A DNA stretch of 64,000 bases, from contig NZ_JYNL01000064.1 in the NCBI RefSeq assembly GCF_001044235.1, forward strand, positions 214,981 through 278,980, in the 5' to 3' direction. The stretch comes from Mycolicibacterium chlorophenolicum. Lineage in GTDB: Bacteria; Actinomycetota; Actinomycetes; Mycobacteriales; Mycobacteriaceae. Each line of letters opens with the position of its first letter. Positions within the stretch are counted from its first letter, which is position 1. This document shows positions 28,831-37,969 of the stretch, piece by piece. Both the position numbers and the translations under genes were made by a program. The notes under the pieces are model-generated. The model saw only the letters and a list, made by a program, of their open reading frames with translations, ran no database searches and was not told the origin of the DNA.

Positions 28831-30754
28831 GGGAACTCTCGAGCAAGACGGTCTCCCACTTCTGCGTGCTCGTCAGCATCGGCAGCGCGGCGCGGTACGT
28901 CTTGCGCATCCGGTTGAACTTGCGGGCGAGCAGCGCCTGGCGCTTCAGCGACTCGCGCAGCAGCTCGAACATCTTGTCGCGGTCACGCTGGCGGTAGACC
29001 ACGCCGCGTCCGTCGGCGGTGGTCACCGTGACACCGTCGACGTTGCACAGCGAGAACCAGCGGGCGTCCTGGGTCGCGACGTTGACCTGCGGGCGGCGGT
29101 GGTGCTCGGGATCGTGCGCCTTGAGCTGATGCACGACGCCGCGGCCCAGGCGCAGCGAGATGGACAGCGGGTTGGTGGGGATCTCCACCTTCTTGCGCCA
29201 GCGCTTGTCCGACGGCGTCGGCAGCGTGGTGGCGCTGGGCAGCACGACGGCGTCGGGGTACTGCGCGCGCATCGCGCGCACGTCGGGCAGCGACGACTCC
29301 AGGATCGAGAACAGGTTCTCGGGCCCGGCGAGGAAGTCGTCCATCGCCTTGTTCTGGATCGCGACCGTCGAATACTCAAGGCAGAGAAGGTGTTTCAGGG
29401 TGGCCTTGAGGTGGCTGCGAAGCAGTCCCTTGACGTTGCCGTCCCAGTGCAGCGCCGCCACGATCAGTCGGTTGCGCAGGTGGAAGTACGCCTGCCAGTC
29501 GATCGCGTCGTCCTTGTCGCTCCAGGCCATGTGCCAGATCGCCGCGCCCGGCAACGTCACCGTGGGATAGCCGTGCTCGCCGGCCCGCAGACCGTAGTCG
29601 GCGTCGTCCCACTTGATGAACAGCGGCAGCGGCTGACCGAGCTCCTCGGCCACCTGCCGCGGGATCATGCACATCCACCAGCCGTTGTAGTCGACGTCGA
29701 TGCGGCGGTGCAGCAGCCGGCTGCGGTACTCGTCCTCGTCGTTGAGCGGGTACTTGGCGAAGTTGTGGTCGTACTCGGTGTTGACCGCCCCGGTCCACAT
29801 GAAGTTCTCCGAGTCGACCATCTCGCCCATCACGTGAAGATGGCTCGGCTCCTGCAGGTTGAGCATCTGGCCGCCGACGAGCGTGGGCACCTTGGCGAAG
29901 CGGTTCATCGCCAGGGCCCGCAGGATCGAGTCCGGCTCGATGCGGATGTCGTCGTCCATGAACAGGATCTGTTCGCAGTCGGTGTTCTTCAGCGCCTCGT
30001 ACATCACCCGGCTGTAGCCGCCGGAGCCGCCGAGGTTCGGCTGGTCGTGCACCGAGAGCCGGTTGCCCAGCGCCGCGGCGGCGGCGTCGAAGCCCGGATG
30101 GTCCTTGGCCTTCTGGGTGCCCTGGTCGGAGACGATCACCGCGCTGATCACCTCGTCGACCAACGGGTCGGAGGTCAGGGCGGCCAGTGCGTTGACGCAG
30201 TCCGAGGGCCGGTTGAACGTCGGGATCCCCACGGCGACGTTGGCGCGTCCCGGGGCGGGGATCGGGGCGTACCAGCCGGCGTGGTGCAGCGTCGAACGGG
30301 CGTCGGTGGTGATGTCGAACCAGATCCAGCCGCCGTCCTCGAACGGGGTCAGGTCGACCTCGAACTCCAGCACGGCCGGCTCGTCGCCGGTGCTGGCGAT
30401 CGGTGCCCCGCCGACGGTGATCCGGGCGCCGGTGGCCTTGGAGCGGTAGACGTCGACGCGGGCGCTGCCGGTGAGCTCCACCCGCAGCACGACGCTCTCC
30501 AGGATCGACCAGCGCCGCCAGTAGCTGGCCGGGAACGCGTTGAAGTAGGTCGCGAACGACACCTCCGACTCCGCGCCGATCTCCAGCGTGGTGCGGGTGG
30601 GGGCGTGGGCGCGCCGGGCGTTGGTCTCGGATTCGGAGATGTAGAGCTGGCGGACGTCGAGCGGTTCACCCGGCCGCGGCAGGATGATGCGGGCCAGGGG
30701 GCTCACCGCCTGTGACTGCCCGGCCTCGAGCGCGCCGGACGGGATGTCACTCAT
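28823..30754 (-). CDS. glfT2: Galactofuranosyltransferase GlfT2
   Basis: This 643-residue bifunctional GT2 enzyme polymerises the galactan with alternating beta(1-5) and beta(1-6) galactofuranose from UDP-Galf at the cytoplasmic face. A beta-sandwich N-domain is followed by the GT-A domain with metal-binding FMDDDIRIE (Asp267-269) and catalytic base region KWDDADYG, then GAAIWHMAW. The C-terminal helices pack the tetramer. ATG 30754 (MSDIPSGAL) begins one base after the glf stop. Confidence 0.95.
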   Translation of the reverse strand: MSDIPSGALEAGQSQAVSPLARIILPRPGEPLDVRQLYISESETNARRAHAPTRTTLEIGAESEVSFATYFNAFPASYWRRWSILESVVLRVELTGSARVDVYRSKATGARITVGGAPIASTGDEPAVLEFEVDLTPFEDGGWIWFDITTDARSTLHHAGWYAPIPAPGRANVAVGIPTFNRPSDCVNALAALTSDPLVDEVISAVIVSDQGTQKAKDHPGFDAAAAALGNRLSVHDQPNLGGSGGYSRVMYEALKNTDCEQILFMDDDIRIEPDSILRALAMNRFAKVPTLVGGQMLNLQEPSHLHVMGEMVDSENFMWTGAVNTEYDHNFAKYPLNDEDEYRSRLLHRRIDVDYNGWWMCMIPRQVAEELGQPLPLFIKWDDADYGLRAGEHGYPTVTLPGAAIWHMAWSDKDDAIDWQAYFHLRNRLIVAALHWDGNVKGLLRSHLKATLKHLLCLEYSTVAIQNKAMDDFLAGPENLFSILESSLPDVRAMRAQYPDAVVLPSATTLPTPSDKRWRKKVEIPTNPLSISLRLGRGVVHQLKAHDPEHHRRPQVNVATQDARWFSLCNVDGVTVTTADGRGVVYRQRDRDKMFELLRESLKRQALLARKFNRMRKTYRAALPMLTSTQKWETVLLESSHA

Positions 30755-30755
30755 A

Positions 30756-31979
30756 TCAATTGCTTTCTGTGTCGGGGTCGACCAGCGGCGCACCGTCGCT
30801 AAGGTGCGGAGCCAGCGTGTTGTCGTACATGTTCAGCGCGCTGGCGATCGCCATGTGCATGTCGAGGTACTGGTAGGTGCCGAGCCGGCCGCCGAACAGC
30901 ACCTTCGCCGCGGCCGTCTCGGCCCTGGCGCGCGTCCGGTAGGTCGCCAGCAGGGCGCGGTCGGACTCGGTGTTGATCGGGTAGTACGGCTCGTCGTCGT
31001 CGGCGGCGAAGCGGGAGTACTCCCGCATGATGACGGTCTTGTCGTCCGGATAGGACCGCTCCGGGTGGAAATGCCGGAACTCGTGGATGCGGGTGAACGG
31101 CACATCGGCGTCGTTGTAGTTCATGACGGGCGTGCCCTGGAAGTCTCCCGTCGGCAGGACCTCGAGTTCGAAGTCCAGCGTGCGCCAGCCCAGCCGGCCC
31201 TCGGCGTAGTCGAAGTAGCGGTCCAGCGGGCCGGTGTAGACCACCGGCGCATCGGGGTTGGCCGCCCGCAGTTCGTCGCGGACGTCGAACCAGTCGGTGT
31301 CCAGACGCACCTCGATGCGCTCGTCGGCGGCCATGTTCTGCAGCCACGCGGTGTACCCGTCGACGGGCAGGCCCTCGTAGGTGTCGTTGAAGTAGCGGTT
31401 GTCGAAGGTGTAGCGGACCGGCAGCCGGCTGATGGTCGAGGCGGGCAGCTCCTTGGGATCGGTCTGCCACTGCTTGGCCGTGTAGTCCTTGACGAACGCC
31501 TCGTAGAGCGGGCGGCCGATCAGCGAGATCGCCTTCTCCTCGAGGTTCTGAGCCTCGGCGGTGTCGATTTCGGCCGACTGGTCGGCGATCAGCGCGCGCG
31601 CCTCGTCGGGGGTGAAGTACCGCCCGAAGAACTGGCTGACCAGGCCCAACCCCATCGGGAACTGATAGGCCTGGCCGTTGTGCAGTGCGAAGACGCGGTG
31701 CTGGTAGCCGGTGAACTCGGTGAACTGCCGCACGTAGTCCCACACCCGCTGGTTGCTGGTGTGGAACAGGTGCGCGCCGTAGCGGTGCACCTCTATGCCG
31801 GTCTGCGGTTCCGGTTCGGAGTAGGCGTTGCCGCCCAGGTGTGAGCGCCGCTCGAGGACCAGCACCCGCTTGTTCAGCTGGGTGGCCACCCGTTCGGCGA
31901 TCGTCAGACCGAAGAACCCGGAGCCGACGACGTAGAGGTCGAAAGGACCGGTCGACGGGCGGGAATCAGAGGAGAACAT
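30756..31979 (-). CDS. glf: UDP-galactopyranose mutase
   Basis: This FAD-dependent mutase of 407 residues interconverts UDP-galactopyranose and UDP-galactofuranose, supplying GlfT1/GlfT2. The FAD motif VGSGFFGLTIAERVA lies at the N-terminus, and the GLF-type sequences PVMNYNDADVPFTRIHEFRH and VIMREYSR are present. ATG 31979 is used; a TTG at 31988 is in frame. First gene of the arabinogalactan operon; it diverges from erp across 179 bases. Confidence 0.95.
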   Translation of the reverse strand: MFSSDSRPSTGPFDLYVVGSGFFGLTIAERVATQLNKRVLVLERRSHLGGNAYSEPEPQTGIEVHRYGAHLFHTSNQRVWDYVRQFTEFTGYQHRVFALHNGQAYQFPMGLGLVSQFFGRYFTPDEARALIADQSAEIDTAEAQNLEEKAISLIGRPLYEAFVKDYTAKQWQTDPKELPASTISRLPVRYTFDNRYFNDTYEGLPVDGYTAWLQNMAADERIEVRLDTDWFDVRDELRAANPDAPVVYTGPLDRYFDYAEGRLGWRTLDFELEVLPTGDFQGTPVMNYNDADVPFTRIHEFRHFHPERSYPDDKTVIMREYSRFAADDDEPYYPINTESDRALLATYRTRARAETAAAKVLFGGRLGTYQYLDMHMAIASALNMYDNTLAPHLSDGAPLVDPDTESN

Positions 31980-32158
31980 CGGCAGCAAGGGTATCCGACG
32001 GCAGGTGCCGACCCCGAGTTGGCGCAGCGGCGCAGGTCGCGATTAGCTCACGATTCCATATCGTCACTCTAGTCTCACCAGTCACATCAGTACCATCAAA
32101 CGCGTACGACCTATATCCGCGCTCTACCGCCTGTAGTCCATGTATTGAGGAGACTTCC

Positions 32159-33124
32159 GTGCCGAACCGACGTCGCCGCCGGCTCTCGACAGCCCTGAGC
32201 ACAGTCGCCGCTCTGGCCGTCGCGGGTCCCGTTGCAGTTGTCGCCGCCTCCCAGCTGACCGGCCCGTCCCAGGAGCCGCAGCACCGCGAGTTCCGGCAGG
32301 CCGCCACCATCACCGACCTCCCCGGCGAACTGATCAACGCCCTGTCGCAGGGTCTTTCGCAGTTCGGGATCAATCTGCCGCCGTTGCCGACCGGCCTGCT
32401 CACCGGGACCGGCGCGTCGTCGCCGACCACCCTGTCCCCCGGCCTGGGTGCCACCGGCCTGGGCGGCACCGGTCTGGGCACGCCGTCGCTGACCGACCCC
32501 GGCCTGGCCAACCCCGCGCTGACCAGCCCCGTCGGCGCGACCCCGTCGCTCACCGACCCGGCGCTGACGGCCCCCGGCCTGACCACGCCGAGCCTCACCA
32601 CGCCCGGGCTGACCACACCCAGCCTCACCACGCCCGGCCTGACCACCCCGAGCCTGACCACCCCGAGCCTCACCACGCCCGGCCTGACCACCCCGAGCCT
32701 CACCACGCCGGGCCTCAGCACGCCGGCCGCGCTGACCGACCCGGTCCTGGGTGCCGCGCCGATCTCGACGGCCGGGCTGCCGGCCGCCGGTGAGGTGCCG
32801 ATCTCGGCGCCGGTCGGCCTGGATCCCGCGCTGGGCGCCTACCCGATCCTCGGCGATCCGTCGCTCGCCGCCACCCAGCCGGTGGCGTCCAGCAGCGGCG
32901 GACTGCTCGGCGATCTGACCAGTGCGGCCAACTCACTGGGCGCCGGTGAGGCCATCGACCTGCTAAAGGGTGTGCTGATGCCCGCGATCATGTCGGCGGT
33001 CAAGCCGCCTGCCGCGGCAGCCGCCGCCGCACCTGCTGCGGCGGCCGACGCCGCGGGCGCCGCTGCGGCTCCGGTGCAAGCCGGCCTCGGCGCCGCCGAA
33101 GCGGCGGTGGAATCCGGCGCCTGA
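32159..33124 (+). CDS. erp: Exported repetitive protein Erp
   Basis: This 321-residue secreted/surface protein (PirG, Rv3810) is needed for normal envelope and virulence in mycobacteria. The GTG start is preceded by GAGGAG. A signal peptide (about residues 1-35) is followed by a conserved N-domain, a central Pro-Gly/Ser-Leu-Thr repeat block, and an Ala-rich hydrophobic C-terminus that may anchor it. Repeat number differs between mycobacterial species; this allele is longer than the M. tuberculosis one (284). A hairpin follows the gene. Confidence 0.93.
   Translation: MPNRRRRRLSTALSTVAALAVAGPVAVVAASQLTGPSQEPQHREFRQAATITDLPGELINALSQGLSQFGINLPPLPTGLLTGTGASSPTTLSPGLGATGLGGTGLGTPSLTDPGLANPALTSPVGATPSLTDPALTAPGLTTPSLTTPGLTTPSLTTPGLTTPSLTTPSLTTPGLTTPSLTTPGLSTPAALTDPVLGAAPISTAGLPAAGEVPISAPVGLDPALGAYPILGDPSLAATQPVASSSGGLLGDLTSAANSLGAGEAIDLLKGVLMPAIMSAVKPPAAAAAAAPAAAADAAGAAAAPVQAGLGAAEAAVESGA
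32573..32722 (+). repeat. Ten tandem 15-bp PGLTT/PSLTT repeats in erp
   Basis: Ten in-frame pentapeptide units: four PGLTT, five PSLTT and a final PGLST, arranged mostly in alternating pairs. The DNA units vary at third positions, so the amino-acid pattern is conserved more strictly than the nucleotides. Degenerate units (PSLTD, PALTA, PALTS) extend upstream to about 32485. Confidence 0.9.
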
Positions 33125-33140
33125 CCCAATCCACCCACGA

Positions 33141-33180
33141 CGACGGCACCGCAGACGCCCAGCGCTGTGCGGTGCCGTCG
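33141..33180 (+). terminator. Hairpin terminator after erp
   Basis: A perfect 13-base-pair stem (33141-33153 with 33168-33180) and a 14-base loop lie 16 bases after the erp stop. There is no U-run, which is usual in mycobacteria. It separates erp from the amidase gene. Confidence 0.75.
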
Positions 33181-33240
33181 GCGCGCGTTCCGCGCGTGTC
33201 GGAACACCAGTAACACCTGACGCATACGTAACATCAGTCC

Positions 33241-34866
33241 GTGCTGTGTCGTCGCCGGAGGTCGACGCTGATCGCCGCGCTCGCGGGGACGGTGTTGCTG
33301 ATGGCGCTGCTCGTGCGCGGCATCGCCGTCGCGCCGGGCCCCGGTCCGTCGCCCGCCATCGCCGCGCCGCAGGTCGTGTCGCAGCCGCTCGCCGCGCTCG
33401 GCGGCGGTGAGACCATCCGGGAGATCCACCAGGACACCCCGTTCTCGATGGTCGCGCTGACCTCCGGTGATCTGACCGGTACCACCGCGCGGGTGCGGGC
33501 GAAGAAGCCCGACGGCTCGTGGGGTCCGTGGTACGACGCCGAGACGCTCGAGGGCGTCGGCCCCACCGGTAACAGTGCTCCGCGCGGCACCGAGCCGCTC
33601 TTCGTCGGACGCACCACCACCGTGCAGATCGCGGTCACCCGGCCTCCCGACGCCCCGACCACCGGGCCCTCCACCCCGGCACCCGGGACACGGCCCGCGC
33701 TGGGCTACATGCCCGCCACCGTCGAACAGCCCTTCGGCGAGAACATCAACGCCGTGCTGATCAGCCCGCCGGAGACGCCGGCCGACCTCGCTCCGCTGCC
33801 CAACGCGGCCACCCCGCCGGGCCAGCCACCGCACATCATCAACCGCGCCGAGTGGGGCGCCGACGAATCGATGCGCTGCGGAGAACCGCGCTACGACACC
33901 AGGATCCAGGCCGCCGTTGTGCACCACTCCGCGGGCAGCAACGACTACACGCCGCAGGATTCGGCGGGGATCGTCCGGTCGATCTACGAGTACCACACCC
34001 GCACGCTGGGCTGGTGCGACATCGCGTACAACGCCCTGGTGGACAAGTACGGCCAGGTGTTCGAGGGCCGGGCCGGCGGGATGACCCGGCCCGTCGAGGG
34101 CTCCCACACCGGCGGGTTCAACCACAACACGTGGGGGGTGGCGATGCTCGGTAACTTCACCGACGTCCCCCCGACCCCGATCCAACTGCGCACCACCGCA
34201 AGACTTCTCGGCTGGGTACTGGGTCAGGCCGGCGTCGACCCCCGCGGCACGGTGGTGCTGCCGTCCGAAGGCGGGTCGTTCACGAAGTTCCCGTTCGGCT
34301 CGTCGCCCACCCTGCCGACGATCTTCACCCACCGCGACGTCGGCAACACCGAGTGCCCTGGCAACGCGGCCTACGCGGTGATGGACCAGATCCGCGACAT
34401 CGCAGCGCGATTCAACGATCCGCCCGGGCCCGAGCAGCTCGCCGAACAGCTGCGCGGCGGTGCGATCTTCGCCAAATGGGACTCGCTGGGCGGGATGAAC
34501 AGCTATCTGGGCAAGCCCACCTCGCCCGAGGCATCGGGCGCGGGCTCGGCGCGGTACGTCACGTTCGAACGCGGTGCGGTGTACTGGTCTCCGGAGAGCG
34601 GCGCCGAACCCGTCACCGGTGAGCTGTACAAGGCCTGGGGCGCACTGGGATTCGAGCGCGGTGCGCTCGGACTGCCGACCAGCTCCGAGATCGCCGAGCC
34701 ACTGTGGATCGTGCAGAACTTCCAGCACGGCACGCTCAACTTCGACCGCGAGAAGGGCACGGTCACCCGGGTGGTCGACGGTGTCCCCGTGGAACTGCCG
34801 CACCAGACCGACGGCCCCGCTCCGGTTCAGCTCGAACGCTTCACCCCGCCGATCAACCCGGCCTGA
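33241..34866 (+). CDS. PGRP-type N-acetylmuramoyl-L-alanine amidase with LGFP repeats
   Basis: This 541-residue exported protein is homologous to Rv3811. An N-terminal signal/anchor segment precedes a Pro-rich region and an amidase_2/PGRP domain with zinc ligands in VVHHSAGSND, THRDVGNTECPG and the conserved tyrosine region. The C-terminal region has LGFP-like modules (GGMNSYLGKPTSPE, ALGFERGALGLPTSSE) that bind the envelope. It should cleave the muramyl-alanine amide bond of peptidoglycan. GTG start at 33241. The PE_PGRS gene that follows Rv3811 in M. tuberculosis is missing. Confidence 0.9.
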   Translation: MLCRRRRSTLIAALAGTVLLMALLVRGIAVAPGPGPSPAIAAPQVVSQPLAALGGGETIREIHQDTPFSMVALTSGDLTGTTARVRAKKPDGSWGPWYDAETLEGVGPTGNSAPRGTEPLFVGRTTTVQIAVTRPPDAPTTGPSTPAPGTRPALGYMPATVEQPFGENINAVLISPPETPADLAPLPNAATPPGQPPHIINRAEWGADESMRCGEPRYDTRIQAAVVHHSAGSNDYTPQDSAGIVRSIYEYHTRTLGWCDIAYNALVDKYGQVFEGRAGGMTRPVEGSHTGGFNHNTWGVAMLGNFTDVPPTPIQLRTTARLLGWVLGQAGVDPRGTVVLPSEGGSFTKFPFGSSPTLPTIFTHRDVGNTECPGNAAYAVMDQIRDIAARFNDPPGPEQLAEQLRGGAIFAKWDSLGGMNSYLGKPTSPEASGAGSARYVTFERGAVYWSPESGAEPVTGELYKAWGALGFERGALGLPTSSEIAEPLWIVQNFQHGTLNFDREKGTVTRVVDGVPVELPHQTDGPAPVQLERFTPPINPA

Positions 34867-34872
34867 GCGCCC

Positions 34873-35685
34873 CTAGCCCCACCACCGCTCGAGGACGCGG
34901 GCCACGCCGTCCTCGGCATTGGTCGCCGTCACCTCGTCGGCCGCGGCCACCGCCTCCGGATGCGCGTTGCCCATCGCCACGCCCAGTCCCGCCCAGGCGA
35001 GCATCGGCACGTCGTTGGGCATGTCCCCGAACGTCACCACCTGGGCCACGTCGATCTCCAGCGGCCGGATCAGTTCCTCGATGCCGGTGGCCTTGCTCAC
35101 GCCGAGCGGCACGATCTCGATCAGCCCGTTGTTCGTCGAATAGGTGATGTCCCCCGCGAGGCCGACGTGCGCGGCCAGGGCGGCGGCCATGTCCGCACTG
35201 CGCGCGCCGGCCTTGCGGATCAGCAGCTTAACCGCGGGTGCGCTGAGCAGGTCCTCGACCGACACCTCGGTGTTGTCCGGATTCAGCCAGGCGTGCTCGT
35301 AGCCCGGGGAACTGACGAACTGCGGGGTGGCGGCGTCGTGCGCGCTGGCGCCCACCCGCTCCACCGCGAGACCCGCGCCCGGGATCACCCGCCCGGCGAT
35401 CTCGGCGAGCTCCCCGAGGGCTTCGATCGACAGCGTGCGGGCGCTGACGATGCGGTCGACCGCGGGGTCGTAGATGACCGCGCCGTTGGCGCACACCGCC
35501 ATCGGGGCGAAGCCGAGCTGGTCGACGACCGGGGTCACCCAGCGCGGTGGCCGGCCGGTGGCGAGGACGAACCGGGCGCCGGAGTCGACGACGGCGTGCA
35601 CCGCCGCGCGGGTGCGCGGGCTGACGGTCTCGTCGTCGTCGAGCAGCGTTCCGTCGACGTCGGTCGCGACGAGTTCCGGTGTCAT
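34873..35685 (-). CDS. HAD hydrolase, Cof type (Rv3813c homologue)
   Basis: This 270-residue haloacid-dehalogenase-fold phosphatase of the Cof/IIB group has the nucleophile motif ATDVDGTLLDDD at residues 7-18, LATGRPP (motif II), the Cof-typical GVSKATGIEEL lysine segment and VTFGDMPNDVPML (motif IV). Its likely substrate is a sugar or lipid-linked phosphate; not determinable. ATG start overlaps the stop of the upstream acyltransferase as ATGA. Confidence 0.9.
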   Translation of the reverse strand: MTPELVATDVDGTLLDDDETVSPRTRAAVHAVVDSGARFVLATGRPPRWVTPVVDQLGFAPMAVCANGAVIYDPAVDRIVSARTLSIEALGELAEIAGRVIPGAGLAVERVGASAHDAATPQFVSSPGYEHAWLNPDNTEVSVEDLLSAPAVKLLIRKAGARSADMAAALAAHVGLAGDITYSTNNGLIEIVPLGVSKATGIEELIRPLEIDVAQVVTFGDMPNDVPMLAWAGLGVAMGNAHPEAVAAADEVTATNAEDGVARVLERWWG

Positions 35686-36425
35686 GACTCGCCCCGTCTG
35701 CGCGCCCGCTCGGCGAGCTCGGCCTCGTCGAGCAGCCGGGCCTGCGCCGGCGTGGGCGCGGTGCCGCCCAGCCGCCGCGGCAGCCACGGCGCTCCCGGCG
35801 GTTGCGGATAGCCCTGCTGGGTCTCGTACAGCACGCTCGTCATCGCCTCCCGCATCGCGTGGCTCAACTCGTCGACGGTGCCGCGTGGCGGGATCGGCGC
35901 CCCGACCGCGACGGTGACCGGAATCTTCTTGCGGCCCAACGCCTTGGGCTGATCCTTGGTCCAGATGCGCTGAGCGCCCCAGACGATCAGCGGGACGATG
36001 GGCACGTCGGCCTCCAGCGCCATCCGCGCCGCACCCGTCTTGAACTCCTTGAGCTCGAAGCTGCGGCTGATGGTGGCCTCCGGGTAGACACCGACGATCT
36101 CGCCGTCGCGCAGCGCCTCGACGGCGCGGGCGTACGCGCCGGCTCCGGCCCTGCGGTCCACCGGAATTGTCTTGGTGTGCTTGATCAGATAGGCGACGGT
36201 CTTCACCTCGTTCATCTCGGCCTTGATCATGAAACGCATGCGCCGCTTCCGGTGCATGGCGGCCAGCGCCGCCGGCAACCAGTCGACATAGCCGGTGTGG
36301 TTGATCGCGATGACAGCGCCTCCGGAGGTGGGCAGATGCTCGAGCCCGTGAAAGGTGATCGTCGTTCCGGTGGCCCGTACCGCCAGCATCGCCACGATCT
36401 CGAGCGAGCGGAAGACCGGTTCCAC
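35682..36425 (-). CDS. PlsC-type acyltransferase (Rv3814c/Rv3815c type)
   Basis: This 247-residue membrane-associated lysophospholipid acyltransferase has block I NHTGYVDW (HX4D), block III VGVYPEATISRS and block IV VPLIVWGAQRIW. It probably acylates lysophosphatidic acid or a related envelope lipid. GTG start gives MEPVFRSLEI. It lies 3 bases after the paralogue upstream and overlaps the HAD gene downstream; the three are one operon. Confidence 0.88.
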   Translation of the reverse strand: MEPVFRSLEIVAMLAVRATGTTITFHGLEHLPTSGGAVIAINHTGYVDWLPAALAAMHRKRRMRFMIKAEMNEVKTVAYLIKHTKTIPVDRRAGAGAYARAVEALRDGEIVGVYPEATISRSFELKEFKTGAARMALEADVPIVPLIVWGAQRIWTKDQPKALGRKKIPVTVAVGAPIPPRGTVDELSHAMREAMTSVLYETQQGYPQPPGAPWLPRRLGGTAPTPAQARLLDEAELAERARRRGES

Positions 36426-36428
36426 GGC

Positions 36429-37199
36429 TTACCCCGGCGCCTCAGTGGACGGTCCGGCGCGGCGGGCGGCCTTGGCGGCCGCCTCGTCGGCATCCATCCG
36501 GTTTGCCTCGGCCAGCGTCGGCGCGCCACCGCCGAGACGATGCGGCACCCAGAACTCACCCGGCGGATACGGCCCGTAGGCGTCCTGCACCTCGGCGAGC
36601 AGATGCTGCATGCGTGAGTGCAGCAGCGCGGTCAGCTCCGCGGCGGGCAGCGTGGGCTCGATCGGCGCACCGACGGCGATGGAGATCGGCACCTTGGGCC
36701 GCCACATCTTCTTCGGGTGACCCTTGGTCCAGATCCGCTGGGCGCCCCACACGATGTGCGGAACGATCGGCACGTCGGCGGCGATCGCCATCCGGGCCGC
36801 GCCCGACTTGAAGTCCTTGATCTCGAAGCTGCGGCTGATCGTGGCCTCGGGATAGACGCCGACGAACTCGCCCTCTTTCAGCATCCGGACCGCCTCGGCG
36901 AATGACGCGGCCCCGCTGTCGCGGTCCACCTCGATGTGCCGCAGGCTGCGCATGATCGGGCCGGTGACCTTGTGGTCGAAGACCTCTTTCTTGGCCATGA
37001 ACCGGACCTTGCGGCCCAGGTGCTGTTGGTAGGCCGGCAGCCCGGCGAAGGTGAAGTCGAAGTAGCTGGTGTGGTTGATCGCGATGACCGCGCCGCCGGT
37101 GCGCGGCAGGTTCTCGACGCCGGTGACGGTGAATCTCAGGCCCTGCGCGCGCCAGACCAGGCGGGCGAGCTGGATGACTGTGCCGTATACCGGTTCCAC
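36429..37199 (-). CDS. PlsC-type acyltransferase (Rv3816c homologue)
   Basis: This 256-residue paralogue of the next acyltransferase is recognised from NHTSYFDF (HX4D), EFVGVYPEATISRS and VPHIVWGAQRIW. GTG 37199 gives MEPVYGTVIQLARL, parallel to the paralogue's N-terminus; the open frame continues upstream to 37379 but that part overlaps the divergent phosphotransferase gene and is not PlsC-like. The two copies presumably arose by tandem duplication. Confidence 0.88.
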   Translation of the reverse strand: MEPVYGTVIQLARLVWRAQGLRFTVTGVENLPRTGGAVIAINHTSYFDFTFAGLPAYQQHLGRKVRFMAKKEVFDHKVTGPIMRSLRHIEVDRDSGAASFAEAVRMLKEGEFVGVYPEATISRSFEIKDFKSGAARMAIAADVPIVPHIVWGAQRIWTKGHPKKMWRPKVPISIAVGAPIEPTLPAAELTALLHSRMQHLLAEVQDAYGPYPPGEFWVPHRLGGGAPTLAEANRMDADEAAAKAARRAGPSTEAPG

Positions 37200-37236
37200 A
37201 GCCGCAAGCGTAGTGCGTGAGGGGGTGGCCACTGCC

Positions 37237-37932
37237 GTGAGTACGCCGAGCCGACCGCTTCCCGTGCCGAGGGTCGTCGCCGAGATCGCCGGCAACCGGC
37301 CGGTCAGCGCGGTCTGGGTCAACGAGCTCGGCGGAGTCACGTTCCGCGTCGGCGGGCCCGCCCCCGCGGAGTACGTCAAGACCTACCCCGACGCGGAGGC
37401 GCACCTGCTCGACGACGAGGTGGTGCGGCTGCGGTGGGCGCACCGGTACGCCACCGTGCCGGAGGTGCTCGACAACGGGCCGGGCTGGTTGCGCACCGCC
37501 GCGCTCCCGGGCCGCTCCGCGGTGGATCCGCGGTGGGCCGGGCGGCCCGAGACCGCGGCGCGGGCCATCGGCGCCGGCCTGCGCCGCCTGCACGACGCGC
37601 TGCCCGTCGCGGATTGCCCGTTCGGCCCGCCGTCCTGGGTCGGCGAACGCACCCCTGCACCGGACCTGCTCGTGGTGTGCCACGGCGATGCGTGCGCGCC
37701 CAACACGCTGATGGCCGACGACGGATCGTGTGCGGGCCACGTCGACCTCGGCGACCTCGGCGTCGCCGACCGGTGGGCCGACCTCGCGATCGCCACGATG
37801 TCGCTGGACTGGAACTTTCCGGAGGGCCGCTGGGAGACCGTGTTGCTCGACGCCTACGGGGTACGTGCGGACCCGGAACGCATCGCGTTCTACCGGCGCC
37901 GGTGGAACGACGAGCCCACGCCGCCGGGCTAA
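37237..37932 (+). CDS. Aminoglycoside phosphotransferase-like kinase (Rv3817 homologue)
   Basis: This soluble protein of about 231 residues has the APH fold: the Brenner motif CHGDACAPNTLM with catalytic Asp and Asn, and HVDLGDLGVADRWADLA providing the metal-binding Asp. The substrate is unknown and resistance cannot be assumed. Start is uncertain: GTG 37237 has a G-rich ribosome-binding site 11 bases upstream, and in-frame GTGs at 37213 and 37225 would add 4-8 residues. It diverges from the acyltransferase by only 37 bases. Confidence 0.82.
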   Translation: MSTPSRPLPVPRVVAEIAGNRPVSAVWVNELGGVTFRVGGPAPAEYVKTYPDAEAHLLDDEVVRLRWAHRYATVPEVLDNGPGWLRTAALPGRSAVDPRWAGRPETAARAIGAGLRRLHDALPVADCPFGPPSWVGERTPAPDLLVVCHGDACAPNTLMADDGSCAGHVDLGDLGVADRWADLAIATMSLDWNFPEGRWETVLLDAYGVRADPERIAFYRRRWNDEPTPPG

Positions 37933-37969
37933 GCTGACAGGCGAGCAAGCAGCCAGTAGAGGGGTATTC

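Noticed and set aside
32573..32722. Short tandem repeats that might be a CRISPR array
   Set aside because: They are in-frame codon repeats of erp without spacers, and no cas gene is near. The same applies to the hns repeats at 58688-58834.
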